Assembly: GCF_900019265.1 (NCBI RefSeq)
Contig: NZ_CYGX02000059.1
Span: forward strand, 20,707-84,706
Origin: Paraburkholderia ribeironis
Lineage (GTDB): Bacteria > Pseudomonadota > Gammaproteobacteria > Burkholderiales > Burkholderiaceae
Length of the DNA: 64,000 bases
Reading direction: 5' to 3'
Made by a program: the position numbers and the translations under genes. The notes beneath the pieces were generated by a model. It was not told where the DNA came from and did no database searches. It saw nothing but the letters and a program-made list of their open reading frames with translations. Numbering within the stretch: position 1 is the first letter of the stretch; the number at the start of each line of letters is the position of its first letter. Positions 8,824 to 17,611 of the stretch are shown one piece after another.

Positions 8824-10620
8824 ATGAAAGTCAAACACAATGCGGCGCGATTGCGTCACTGGGTCCTGCTGTGCGTCGTCATCGGCATGGTGTTGTGCGA
8901 CGCCGCGCCCGCTCGCGCCGTCTACCCGATGGCCGCCACCTCGGCCGACGCGTTGGCGAGCCCACACGTGCTCGAAATGTATAGCGGTGAAGTCCGCATC
9001 CTGCCCATTGCGGGCACGATCAAACGCATCGCGATCGGCAACGGCAAGCTGCTCACCGCGAATGTGGTCGACGGCAGTCTGATGCTGCTCGGCGAACGGG
9101 ATGGCATCACGTCGCTGGTGGTCTGGAATGACAAAGGCATTGCGCTGCAAACCACGGTTCGCATCGCCAAGGCGGAAGTGAATGCGTCGGTGCAACAGTT
9201 GCGTGCGGTACTGCAGCCGGTAGCGGGATTGCAGATCGATGCGATCGGCTCGAACATCGTCCTGTCCGGTGTCGTGCATCGGGACATGGTCCCGATTGTC
9301 AAAGCCGCCACGCAAGACATGAAAAACGTGCTCGACACCACCAAGGTGGATGAAGGGGACGCGCTCAAAAAGACAGTCCACTTCAAGGTGCAAATCATGG
9401 AAATCACGCGCAATGCGCAGAGAAACCTCGGCATTGCGTGGGACAGCGCGTTCAACGGACCGCAGGTAGGCGGGGCCGCGAGCTTCGCGACCGGCGCCGC
9501 CAAAGCTGCCACCGCGGGCACGAGCTATTTTCTTGCGGGCATCGCGACCAATATCACGTCGCAGATCCACTTCGCGATCAACAACGGCGATGCGTTCATT
9601 CTCGCTGCACCCGAACTGAATACGAAGAGCGGCGGCACGGCGAGTTTTCTCGCCGGCGGCCAAGTGCCGATTCCGCAATCGGGTGCACTGGGCACCGTCA
9701 ACGTTCAGTACAAGGACTACGGGATCAAACTGAGCATCGTGCCCGTCGTCGACGCAAACAACATCATCTCGGCGCATCTGACCACCGAAATCAGCCAGAT
9801 CGACCCGACAGTGTCGTACGGCGGCCTGCCTGGCTTCCTGACCCGCAACACGAGTTCCGATATTTCGATGCGAGCCGGCGAGACACTCGCGATCTCCGGC
9901 CTCGTCAGCGCGGATGCGGTCACCGATTCGAACGGCATGCCGTTCCTCGGGCAATTGCCTATCATCGGCCAGCTGTTCCGTTCGGACAGCTTCCGCGCGA
10001 AGAAGAGCGACCTGGTGATTTTTGTGACTCCGCTCATCTCCGATCCGGCGCTCGAACCCAACGAGAATCTGCTGGCGCGCGCCGACAGGGTGGACCAGGG
10101 CTTCCGCAAAGAGTATGGCAATCCCGAACCGCTTGTCGCGGATGAGGAAAAGGCGACGCATTCGAGCGCACCGCGCCAGCCTGTCAGGACAACCCCGGCG
10201 TTTCTTCCGGCGCCCATCCGCAGCACGCCGCCGGTAGAGCTAACGCCCGCACCAGCCCCGGAGCGCGCGCTGCCACCAGCGCCGGTTTCGGACCGGACTC
10301 TATCGCGGGCTCCGCTGGATCGCGCGCAGCCTCACACCGATGTGTTGCCCTCGGCGAGGGAGCAGGAGCCCGTCTCGACACCTGCTCCGACATCCACGCC
10401 CATTCAGACATCCACGGACCATCCCGCGCCGGCGCGACCTGCGCCGCAGCCGCCAGCTGCCAGCGCGCCGCCAGAGGGCGTCGCCGAGGCGCTGCGCATG
10501 CTGAACGCGGCGCAATATCCGCCTGCCGCGCCAAGCGCTCCGCGTGACGCCGCACAACCGGCGTCGAACGGCAAGGTCCCGCCGCAGCAAGTCGGCGTGC
10601 TCGGCAGTCCGGCCAACTGA
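8824..10620 (+). CDS. cpaC: Outer-membrane secretin CpaC/RcpA
   Basis: A 598-residue protein with a signal peptide ending near residue 32 (ARA). The N-terminal pilus/secretin N0-type and BON-like regions contain LQIDAIGSNIVLSGVV. The type II/III secretin core has the conserved segment LPIIGQLFRSDSFR and the final strand LVIFVTPLI (about residues 375-405). The remaining 190 residues are a Pro/Ala-rich tail, longer than usual for this family and likely disordered. It forms the outer-membrane pore for pilus exit. AAGG upstream gives a plausible ribosome-binding site. Confidence 0.92.
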   Translation: MKVKHNAARLRHWVLLCVVIGMVLCDAAPARAVYPMAATSADALASPHVLEMYSGEVRILPIAGTIKRIAIGNGKLLTANVVDGSLMLLGERDGITSLVVWNDKGIALQTTVRIAKAEVNASVQQLRAVLQPVAGLQIDAIGSNIVLSGVVHRDMVPIVKAATQDMKNVLDTTKVDEGDALKKTVHFKVQIMEITRNAQRNLGIAWDSAFNGPQVGGAASFATGAAKAATAGTSYFLAGIATNITSQIHFAINNGDAFILAAPELNTKSGGTASFLAGGQVPIPQSGALGTVNVQYKDYGIKLSIVPVVDANNIISAHLTTEISQIDPTVSYGGLPGFLTRNTSSDISMRAGETLAISGLVSADAVTDSNGMPFLGQLPIIGQLFRSDSFRAKKSDLVIFVTPLISDPALEPNENLLARADRVDQGFRKEYGNPEPLVADEEKATHSSAPRQPVRTTPAFLPAPIRSTPPVELTPAPAPERALPPAPVSDRTLSRAPLDRAQPHTDVLPSAREQEPVSTPAPTSTPIQTSTDHPAPARPAPQPPAASAPPEGVAEALRMLNAAQYPPAAPSAPRDAAQPASNGKVPPQQVGVLGSPAN

Positions 10621-10640
10621 CCGGCGAGCGAGGAAACATC

Positions 10641-12590
10641 ATGCTCAATCTTCAGATACACACGCGCAATGCGCCGATGCAGGCGTTGCAAGTCGAACGT
10701 GGTTGCACGATCGGCAAGAACGCGAGTTGCGACATCGTCGTTAGAGGGTTATTGATCGGCAAGGTGCAGGCGCGCATCGTCAGGGAAAACAACGCCTATT
10801 ACATCGAGGACCAGGGTGGGATCGTGGCGACGCTCGTGAACGGTTTGCCAATCACGCGCTATGGGCCACTGACCGAGGCGGATCAGATCGAGGTCGGCAT
10901 GACGACGATCAGGATCGTTCGCGCTGCCACCACGACACCGTCAGCGCAGCGCGCGCAGGAGTCGCATCGTACGCCGGCAGCGTCCGTCGCTGACTCGCAG
11001 ACCGTCCGTGCCGCGCCGCACGCGCTACAGGCGCTGCGGCCAGTGCCGCCAATGCCGTCACCACAGGCTCGCCCGTCGACCCACGTCGAGCCTTCCTTCA
11101 CGGCGCCTGCTCCAGCGCCTACCCTGGTCGGCTCGTTGAACCCGCTCACCAGCGAACGCGTCGCCGTTACCGCTGCCGCGGCTCAATCGCAGTCCACCGC
11201 GCGTGACAATGCGAGCGTCGCTCAAACCAGACCCGCGCCCGACACACGACCGCGCATCCACACCGCGCACGCCAGAAAAACCGCCGCCGCCGAGCTGCCC
11301 GTCGCGCCGATCAACAGTCCGCTTGGCATCGAATTGCGCAAGCAGGCGCACATGAAAGTGATTGCCGCGCTCGACCTGCGGCGTCTGAACGTCGCGCGCA
11401 TGGAAGAGGACGAGTTGCGCAAAACCGTCAGCGCCGCGCTCGACGACATCCTGAATCACGACCGCAGCTTCCACTCCACGGACATCCCGCTCGCCATCCT
11501 GAAGAAAAGCGTGTTCGATGAAATCATCGGACTCGGGCCGCTCGAAGAACTGATCGCCGATCCGAGCGTGTCGGAAATCATGGTCAATTGCCATAACGAG
11601 ATTTTCATCGAACAGGACGGGCGGTTGAGCCGTTCGCCGGTCATCTTCACCGACGATCGCGCGGTGCTCGGTGCAATCGAACGCATCGTCGCACCGATCG
11701 GCCGCCGCATCGACGAAAGCTCGCCGATGGTGGACGCGCGCCTCGCCGACGGCTCGCGCGTCAACGCCGTGATTCCGCCGCTCGCGCTGAAGGGTCCAAG
11801 CATCACCATCCGCAAGTTTCTGCGGCGCAAACTGGATGGCGAGGATCTGCTCGGGTTCCACTCCATGTCGCCGGACATGCTCGAGTTTCTGCATACGGCC
11901 GTCAGGCATGGGGCCAATATCATCATCTCCGGCGGCACCGGCTCGGGCAAGACCACCTTGCTGAACGTCCTGTCGAACTACATTCCCGACGACGAGCGCA
12001 TCGTCACTGTGGAAGACGCGGCGGAACTGCAACTGTCGCAACCGAACCTCGTGTCGCTCGAAGCGCGTCCCGCAAACATGGAAGGCAAGGGCGCGGTCCC
12101 GATCCGCGACCTGGTGAAGAACTGTTTGCGGATGCGGCCCGACCGGATCGTGGTCGGCGAATGCCGGGGCGGCGAAGCGCTCGATATGCTGCAGGCCATG
12201 AACACCGGTCACGACGGTTCGCTAACCACGGCGCACGCCAACTCGCCACGCGACTGCATCGCGCGTCTCGAAGTGATGACGCTGATGGCGGGTCTCGATC
12301 TACCGGTGCAGGCTATCCGTGAGCAGATCAGCTCGGCCATCGACATCATCGTGCAGCAAACGCGCTTTTCCTGCGGCTCGCGGCGCGTCACGCACGTGAC
12401 CGAAGTGGGCGGCCTCGAATCAGGCGTGATCACGCTACAAGACGTGTTCGTCTTCAAGGAAGAAGGTTTCGGCGCGGACGGCAAGATTCGGGGCGAGTTC
12501 GTGCCCACCGCCTACATCCCCGACTTCTATCAGGACCTGATACGCCGGCGCATTCCCGTCAATACGGGCATCTTCACGCGCGTCGACTGA
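10641..12590 (+). CDS. cpaF: FHA domain-CpaF/TadA secretion ATPase fusion
   Basis: A 649-residue protein. Residues about 1-95 look like an FHA domain (CTIGKNASCDIVV with later G-L-I-G-K and N-G-L-P-I-T). A Pro/Ala-rich linker of about 120 residues follows, then a CpaF-type hexameric ATPase. The Walker A motif GGTGSGKTT lies at about 431-439, and the Walker B-like RPDRIVVGE near 497-505. It powers pilin extrusion at the inner membrane. Stand-alone CpaF proteins are usually 420-500 residues, so the FHA fusion is notable. FHA domains bind phosphothreonine peptides, which suggests control by Ser/Thr phosphorylation or recruitment to a partner. GAGGAAACATC before the ATG is a good ribosome-binding site. 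Confidence 0.93.
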   Translation: MLNLQIHTRNAPMQALQVERGCTIGKNASCDIVVRGLLIGKVQARIVRENNAYYIEDQGGIVATLVNGLPITRYGPLTEADQIEVGMTTIRIVRAATTTPSAQRAQESHRTPAASVADSQTVRAAPHALQALRPVPPMPSPQARPSTHVEPSFTAPAPAPTLVGSLNPLTSERVAVTAAAAQSQSTARDNASVAQTRPAPDTRPRIHTAHARKTAAAELPVAPINSPLGIELRKQAHMKVIAALDLRRLNVARMEEDELRKTVSAALDDILNHDRSFHSTDIPLAILKKSVFDEIIGLGPLEELIADPSVSEIMVNCHNEIFIEQDGRLSRSPVIFTDDRAVLGAIERIVAPIGRRIDESSPMVDARLADGSRVNAVIPPLALKGPSITIRKFLRRKLDGEDLLGFHSMSPDMLEFLHTAVRHGANIIISGGTGSGKTTLLNVLSNYIPDDERIVTVEDAAELQLSQPNLVSLEARPANMEGKGAVPIRDLVKNCLRMRPDRIVVGECRGGEALDMLQAMNTGHDGSLTTAHANSPRDCIARLEVMTLMAGLDLPVQAIREQISSAIDIIVQQTRFSCGSRRVTHVTEVGGLESGVITLQDVFVFKEEGFGADGKIRGEFVPTAYIPDFYQDLIRRRIPVNTGIFTRVD

Positions 12591-12600
12591 GAGGCCAACC

Positions 12601-13449
12601 ATGAGTCTCGCCGTTATCCTCACGCTCGTGTTCTTCGGCTGCCTCGCGTTGATCTTCCTGATCACGCGCATGGGTACGTCCACGCTCAGAGCCGGCACCC
12701 GGCAAATGGCGAGCGAAATCGAGTCCTCGCTCGCCGACGCCTTCGTTTTCGTGAACCGGCAAAAGGCCGCTGCGTGGAGCGTGGTCGCCATGATCGGCCT
12801 GCCGGTCGCGGTCTTTCTGTTGACTCGCAGCCTGCCGATCGCGCTCGCTTCCATAGCGCTTGCGATGGCCGTGCCGAGGCGCTATCTCGTGCGGATGCGC
12901 CAGAAGCGCATTGAAACGCTCGAAACGCAACTGCCCGACGCGCTGCTGATGATGTCGGGCGCGCTGCGTGCGGGCGCGAGCTTCCCCTGCGCGCTCGAGG
13001 CCGTGGTGCAGGAGACTGCCGCGCCGATTGCGCAGGAGTTCGATCTGTTGATGCGGGAGATCCGCCTCGGCATCGATCTGGACATTGCGATGCGCAATGT
13101 CGAAAAGCGCATTCCGATCCCTGACTTTCTGATGATGACGGCGGCAGTCACGATTGCGCGTGAAGTCGGCGGCAATCTCGCCGAGTCGCTGGAGTCGGTC
13201 GCGCGCACGCTGCGCGAAAAGCTGCAGATGGAAGGCAAGATCAGGGCGCTGACGTCGCAAGGCCGCATGCAAGGCATCGTGATGACCTGTCTACCGCTCG
13301 TTCTGATGCTCGTGCTGCGCCGCATGGAACCCGAGGCGATGGCGCCATTATTCAAGGAACCGGTAGGCTGGGCCACGCTTGCGGTCATCGGCGTGATGGA
13401 GTTGCTCGGCTACGTCTTCATCAAGAAGATCACCCATATCGACGTGTGA
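12601..13449 (+). CDS. tadB: Inner-membrane platform protein TadB
   Basis: A 282-residue T2SSF-family protein. It has an N-terminal helix (residues 1-20), a second pair around 60-95, the cytoplasmic T2SSF core with LPDALLMMSGALRAGASF (residues about 111-128), and two C-terminal membrane segments. It starts 10 bp after cpaF with a GAGAGG site. TadB and TadC form the inner-membrane platform on which the ATPase acts. Confidence 0.9.
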   Translation: MSLAVILTLVFFGCLALIFLITRMGTSTLRAGTRQMASEIESSLADAFVFVNRQKAAAWSVVAMIGLPVAVFLLTRSLPIALASIALAMAVPRRYLVRMRQKRIETLETQLPDALLMMSGALRAGASFPCALEAVVQETAAPIAQEFDLLMREIRLGIDLDIAMRNVEKRIPIPDFLMMTAAVTIAREVGGNLAESLESVARTLREKLQMEGKIRALTSQGRMQGIVMTCLPLVLMLVLRRMEPEAMAPLFKEPVGWATLAVIGVMELLGYVFIKKITHIDV

Positions 13450-13452
13450 CCT

Positions 13453-14334
13453 ATGTTGCTCTTCATTGCTTTTGTCGTCAGTATCAGCGTGATCGTGATT
13501 GCCGGTGTCGGCTACAAGTCGATCAGCGGTCTGGCCGGCGCCGTGCCGCCAGAAGATCGCCTCTTCCTCGACCCGCTGCCGAGGTCATTGCGGCCGCTGT
13601 GGCCGCTCGTCAATTTCGTGGTCCACCATTTCGGCGACCGGTTCAGCGCGAAGCTGGTCGAGAGAACCGATCTGCAACTGCGCCTGACATCGCTCACGTT
13701 CCTGATGAACGCGCGGCAGTTCCTCGCGCTATCGATCATCGCCGCGTTCATGGCCGCGCTCGTCGCGCTCCTGCCGATGCTCGCGCTCGGCCTCTTTTCG
13801 ATCCTCGTGCTGATCGGCGCGGGTATCCTCGGCTACTTCTATCCGCGCATCTGGACACGCGACGTACGGCGCCGCCGCGTTGCACGCATCCTCAAGCATT
13901 TGCCGCTCTATCTCGACTTCCTGACGCTCGCAGTCGAAGCCGGTCTGAACATCAACGGTGCGATTCTGAAGGCCGTCGAAAAAGGGCCGCCTGGTCCGTT
14001 GAACTGGGAGTTGGAGCACGTGCTGCGCGACCTCAAGTCCGGATTGAACCGCACGGAAGCGCTGCGACGTTTCGACGACCGTCTGCGCATCAAGGAAGTG
14101 ACGAATCTGGTGGGCGCTATCGTGCAGGCCGAACGGATGGGCTCGGGTCTCGCGAAGTCATTGCGCTTCCAGTCAGAACAGCGCCGCTCCGAGCGCTTCC
14201 AGCGCGCGGAGAAGCAGGCCATGGAAGCGCCGGTGAAACTGATCTTTCCGCTGCTGGTGTTCATTTTTCCGGTCACGTTTATCGTGCTGGGCTTCCCGAT
14301 TGCGATGAAGTTCGTGCAGGCGGGCTTGCTGTGA
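13453..14334 (+). CDS. tadC: Inner-membrane platform protein TadC
   Basis: A 293-residue T2SSF-family protein. Membrane helices lie at residues about 1-22 and 95-135. The cytoplasmic core carries LPLYLDFLTLAVEAGLN (about 150-166), and a hydrophobic C-terminal helix pair ends in PIAMKFVQAGLL. It starts 3 bp after the tadB stop, and its stop overlaps the GTG start of the next gene, so the three genes are probably translationally coupled. Confidence 0.9.
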   Translation: MLLFIAFVVSISVIVIAGVGYKSISGLAGAVPPEDRLFLDPLPRSLRPLWPLVNFVVHHFGDRFSAKLVERTDLQLRLTSLTFLMNARQFLALSIIAAFMAALVALLPMLALGLFSILVLIGAGILGYFYPRIWTRDVRRRRVARILKHLPLYLDFLTLAVEAGLNINGAILKAVEKGPPGPLNWELEHVLRDLKSGLNRTEALRRFDDRLRIKEVTNLVGAIVQAERMGSGLAKSLRFQSEQRRSERFQRAEKQAMEAPVKLIFPLLVFIFPVTFIVLGFPIAMKFVQAGLL

Positions 14335-14681
14335 AGCCGGCGCACCTTCAAGTTCGCGGACACGAGACCGGTATCGCGGTGTCGATCACGGAAACCGCGC
14401 GGGAACGGCTGCGCGGTCTGCTCGGCCGCGACCATCTGCCGTCTGGCGAAGCGCTGCTGCTCGATCGCTGCGGGTCGGTGCATACGTTCGGCATGCGCTT
14501 CGCGATCGACGTGGTGTTTCTCGACCGCCACCAGCGCGTCGTCGCGATTCATCACGATGTGCCGAGGCGGCGCATGTTGTTCAACCTTCGCGCGACTCGA
14601 ACGCTGGAAATGCCGGCTAGTGGAGCGCGTCGACATGGATTAGCCGTTGGCGATTCACTCGTTTTCGAGGTGGCTTCGTGA
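14331..14681 (+). CDS. DUF192 family protein within the Tad operon
   Basis: A 116-residue protein started by GTG overlapping the tadC stop (GTGA). It has the DUF192 pattern: GLLGRDHLPSGEALLL, then the hallmark HTFGMRFAIDVVFLD and a closing A-(V)-G-D-S-L motif. Unlike many DUF192 proteins it has no signal peptide, so it is probably cytoplasmic. DUF192 proteins are small beta-barrels of unknown biochemical role. Its stop overlaps the GTG start of the next gene. Confidence in the family is high; its role in pilus assembly is unknown. Confidence 0.85.
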   Translation: MKPAHLQVRGHETGIAVSITETARERLRGLLGRDHLPSGEALLLDRCGSVHTFGMRFAIDVVFLDRHQRVVAIHHDVPRRRMLFNLRATRTLEMPASGARRHGLAVGDSLVFEVAS

Positions 14682-15496
14682 ACCTTGCACGTTTCAGATC
14701 GAGGCGGACATCGGCGCGTGGCGCGCGCAGGCTGCGCCAGACGGGTCAGTCGATGGCAGAGTTCATCGTCATCGCGCCGGTGTTGCTGTTCGTCTGCTTC
14801 GGCACGCTGCAGTTCGTGCTGCTGTATCAGGCGAAGTCGACATTGGATGTCGCGGTGCTGGAGGCCGCCCGCGAAGGCGCGGTCAACAACGGCTCGATGC
14901 AGGCGATGCGCAATGGCCTCGCACGTGGGCTCGCACCGCTTTACGCACGTCAGGCGAATGTCGACGGTTTCGCCGAAGCGCTCGCGAAAGCGCAAACCGA
15001 TGCCACCCGTTTCAGCACCATCACGGTCCTCAATCCCACTGCAGCGGCTATTCGCGATTACGCGCAGCCTCGCTATTACGCGGACGAGGCCGCCACTTAC
15101 ACGGAAGTCCCCAACGACTCGCTGATGTATCGCGATTCGTCTGTCCCGGCTGGCGCGAGCTCTAGCATGAACATCCAGGACGCGAACCTGCTGAAGATTC
15201 ACGTGCACTACTGCTATGACATGTACGTGCCGCTCGCCAACAAGGTGATTTACTACGCGGCCAACGTGATCGGCAGCATCGGCACGAGCGGCATCCTGAC
15301 GCGTGAGCCGGTCAACCTGATCCAGGACCCTTATGGCGCCCCGAAGAACGGCGACGATCTTTGCAAGACGCGACTCAAGGATGGCATCGCGACGGGGCGC
15401 TGGCCCATCTCGCTGGATTCGGAAGCGATGGTGCGCATGCAGTCGCCGCTCAGACTCTCGGCGTTGAACGACTCGCCGAACCCGACGGGCAATTGA
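14678..15496 (+). CDS. TadE-like pseudopilin
   Basis: A 272-residue protein from a GTG start. An Arg-rich leader precedes TG-QSMAEF and a hydrophobic helix (residues about 25-48). Glu+5/Phe+6 fit the type IVb prepilin site. The helix continues into the TadE pattern (KSTLDVAVLEAAREGAV). The periplasmic domain includes YCYDMYVPLANKVIYYA and ends without an enzyme motif. It is a likely minor pseudopilin. Its stop (TGA, 15494-15496) overlaps the start of the transglycosylase gene (TGATG). Confidence 0.82.
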   Translation: MNLARFRSRRTSARGARRLRQTGQSMAEFIVIAPVLLFVCFGTLQFVLLYQAKSTLDVAVLEAAREGAVNNGSMQAMRNGLARGLAPLYARQANVDGFAEALAKAQTDATRFSTITVLNPTAAAIRDYAQPRYYADEAATYTEVPNDSLMYRDSSVPAGASSSMNIQDANLLKIHVHYCYDMYVPLANKVIYYAANVIGSIGTSGILTREPVNLIQDPYGAPKNGDDLCKTRLKDGIATGRWPISLDSEAMVRMQSPLRLSALNDSPNPTGN

Positions 15497-16479
15497 TGGC
15501 GCATCGGGTGAGGAACGGGTGGTTAGCATGGCGCGTGAAGGTGGCGAAGCGGTGGCGCGAGGTGCGGTGTGAAGCGTTCGCGACATTAGCGGCATTAGCG
15601 GCGTTCGCGGCGTTCGCGGCGTTTGCGGCGTTTGCGGCATTCGCGGCATTCGCGGCATTCGCGGCATTCGCGGCATTCGCGGATCGGAGGGTGTTTGGGT
15701 CGCGTGGGTTGGTCAAGTCACTGCTGCTCGCCGGCCTGCTCGCCGCAATCGCATGCCTGCCGGTGCGCGCTCTTGCAGCCGACGCCGTCACTGCACACGC
15801 ACGCCACACGGCAAGCGTCGTCATGATGATCGGCGGCATGACTGACGACGCCGACACCGCCGCAGCGTCACCATTGCGCATGGCCTCGGCGGAAATCAGC
15901 GCGATTCCTGACGACGCCGGCCGACGCTCGGTCGTGCTACAGCCTGGCAGTTCACGATTGACCGCTGCTATCCGGCAAACGTCCGCGTCAGTCGCCGCCC
16001 GCGTCATGGCGCTCTCGCCGATCGTCGACGAGGCTGCGCACGTCGCCGATGTGGATAGCGCGTTGCTGATGGCCGTGATCGACGTGGAATCCGCCGGCGA
16101 TCCGCAAGCGGTGTCGCCCAAAGGCGCGACCGGCCTGATGCAGTTGATGCCCGGCACCGGCGAGCGCCACGGTGCATCCAATCTGTTCGACCCGCGCCAG
16201 AACATCGTTGCCGGTGCGCGTTATCTAAGAGAACTCATGCGTCAGTTCGGCGACCTTCCGCTCGTGCTCGCGGCCTACAACGCCGGTGAAGGCGCCGTGC
16301 AAAAGTATGGCGGACAGATACCACCGTATGCGGAAACGATGGGCTACGTGCCCAAAGTCATTGCACGATATGCCTGGTATCGCGCCGCGATGTCTTCGAT
16401 GAACCGAGCTTCGGTACGAGAGTTGCCAGCGAATGCTCGCGGGCGCTGGCTGGTAGTTCGCTCCGCAACCGCAGACTAG
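15496..16479 (+). CDS. Lytic transglycosylase with N-terminal Ala-Ala-Phe repeat
   Basis: A 327-residue protein coupled to the previous gene by TGATG. Residues about 28-62 are a run of Ala-Ala-Phe/Leu triplets encoded by a 9-bp tandem repeat. A hydrophobic signal-like segment follows (LVKSLLLAGLLAAIACLPV). The C-terminal SLT domain has the catalytic Glu at about 198 (MAVIDVESAGDP), KGATGLMQLMP and LAAYNAGEGAV. It would cut peptidoglycan to let the pilus machine through. A GTG at about 15690, just before the signal-like segment, is an alternative start that would leave the repeat untranslated. The repeat makes this N-terminus length-variable in principle. Confidence 0.85.
   Translation: MAHRVRNGWLAWRVKVAKRWREVRCEAFATLAALAAFAAFAAFAAFAAFAAFAAFAAFAAFADRRVFGSRGLVKSLLLAGLLAAIACLPVRALAADAVTAHARHTASVVMMIGGMTDDADTAAASPLRMASAEISAIPDDAGRRSVVLQPGSSRLTAAIRQTSASVAARVMALSPIVDEAAHVADVDSALLMAVIDVESAGDPQAVSPKGATGLMQLMPGTGERHGASNLFDPRQNIVAGARYLRELMRQFGDLPLVLAAYNAGEGAVQKYGGQIPPYAETMGYVPKVIARYAWYRAAMSSMNRASVRELPANARGRWLVVRSATAD
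15580..15681 (+). repeat. 9-bp in-frame tandem repeat (Ala-Ala-Phe codons)
   Basis: Eleven consecutive 9-bp units on the pattern GCGGCNTTN, starting with two diverged units; the last five GCGGCATTC copies are identical. The unit is a multiple of three, so slippage changes protein length rather than frame. It lies in the N-terminal part of the transglycosylase. Confidence 0.9.
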
Positions 16480-16509
16480 TCGCGAGGCCGGCAACGGCCC
16501 GCGCTTCGT

Positions 16510-16887
16510 TCAGCGCTGAACGAAGCCGCCCACTGCCGCCGCGATCGCTCCATCCAGTTGCGCGAGTGCGTCGGCGACGAGCAGCAGAAGCTCGCCCGCC
16601 GCGGCATGCTCCGGCTCGCGTGCAACCGCTTCGAGTTCGGTGAGCAACACGATCATTTCGCCGCATGCGAGCAGACGCGCCGATCCAGCGATCCGGTGCG
16701 CCGCGTTCGCAACCTCGTTCCATGACGACGCCGCGGCACTGGCCTGCAACGACGCGAGCGTGCTTCGGTTGGTTGCGGCAATCATTTCGAGCAGACGTCT
16801 GGCAACGGTGCGATCGTCACCAGCCAGTTCGAGGGCTCTTGCGCGCAGCGAATGCGGGTCGTGCGAAGGCATTGGATGGTTCATCAC
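16510..16887 (-). CDS. HPt phosphotransfer protein
   Basis: A 125-residue, mostly helical protein with the HPt signature AHRIAGSARLL; the phosphorylated His would be residue 64. There is no kinase or receiver domain, so it is a stand-alone phosphorelay intermediate. It lies 13 bp downstream of the response-regulator gene on the same strand and is convergent with the transglycosylase. Its position suggests a relay to the response regulator, but no hybrid kinase is in the window. Confidence 0.85.
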   Translation of the reverse strand: MMNHPMPSHDPHSLRARALELAGDDRTVARRLLEMIAATNRSTLASLQASAAASSWNEVANAAHRIAGSARLLACGEMIVLLTELEAVAREPEHAAAGELLLLVADALAQLDGAIAAAVGGFVQR

Positions 16888-16900
16888 GGACGGCCTTGCT

Positions 16901-17545
16901 TCATTGCGCCGAAGCGATCCGGCAACGCCGCGCCAGATCGACCAGCTCCACCAGCGACTTCGCGCCGAGCTTGTGCATGATGCGAGTCTTGTGACTGCTG
17001 ACGGTCTTGTTGCTGATAAACAGCGCGTCGCCGATCGCCTTGTTCGACATGCCCTTCGAGAGCATCTGGAGAATCACCAGTTCCTTGTCCGACAGCAGCC
17101 TCACCCGCTCCTCGTCATCGCCGCCAGCGCCGACCGTGGGCGCAATGCCGCTCCCACTGGCCGTCACCGGGAACACGGTGTAGCCGGCCAGCACGGCCTC
17201 CACGCCGCGCATGATCTCCTTCATGTCCTGCGATTTACCGACAAAACCGTGCACGCCGGAGCGCATCGCACGCGGCGCGAACGTGGCAGGGTCGTGCCCC
17301 GACAGCACCAGCACGCGAATCGACGGATGGACGAGCTTCAGACGCGGAATCACGTCGAGCCCGCTGATGCGCGGAATGTCCAGATCCAATATCGCGAGTT
17401 TCGGCATGTGTTGCCGGGTCATTTCGACGGCGGTCTGTCCGTTGTCGGCCTCGATCACTTCTTCGATACCCAGCAATTGCATCAGCTGCATCTTGATGAC
17501 CATCCGGAATGCCGGGTGATCATCGATAACCAGAATAGTCGACAT
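16901..17545 (-). CDS. NarL/BvgA-type response regulator
   Basis: A 214-residue protein. The receiver domain has acidic residues D8-D9, phosphoacceptor D54 (AILDLDIP) and K104 (GFVGKSQ). A C-terminal LuxR-type HTH follows (LLSDKELVILQMLSKGMSNK, then ISNKTVSSHKTRIMHKLG). The start at MSTILVIDD was chosen because GGAG lies just upstream and it gives a normal N-terminus; an in-frame ATG at 17554 and one further upstream also exist. It forms an operon with the HPt gene and lies just beyond the Tad operon, so control of pilus or adhesin genes is a reasonable but unproven guess. Confidence 0.9.
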   Translation of the reverse strand: MSTILVIDDHPAFRMVIKMQLMQLLGIEEVIEADNGQTAVEMTRQHMPKLAILDLDIPRISGLDVIPRLKLVHPSIRVLVLSGHDPATFAPRAMRSGVHGFVGKSQDMKEIMRGVEAVLAGYTVFPVTASGSGIAPTVGAGGDDEERVRLLSDKELVILQMLSKGMSNKAIGDALFISNKTVSSHKTRIMHKLGAKSLVELVDLARRCRIASAQ

Positions 17546-17611
17546 GTTCTCCATTCCCCTTGAAACCATTTCCACCGCACCGACTCTTGCCATCCGCAAT
17601 TTGCAGATACG

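Noticed and set aside
8809..10161. 450-codon open frame on the minus strand
   Set aside because: It is antisense to the secretin gene; composition is typical of a shadow.
15580..15681. Possible phase-variable frame switch
   Set aside because: The unit is 9 bp, so slippage alters length only and cannot shift the frame.
16901..17599. Longer response-regulator start at 17599
   Set aside because: The extra 18 residues do not fit the receiver fold, and the ribosome-binding sequence lies next to the later ATG.
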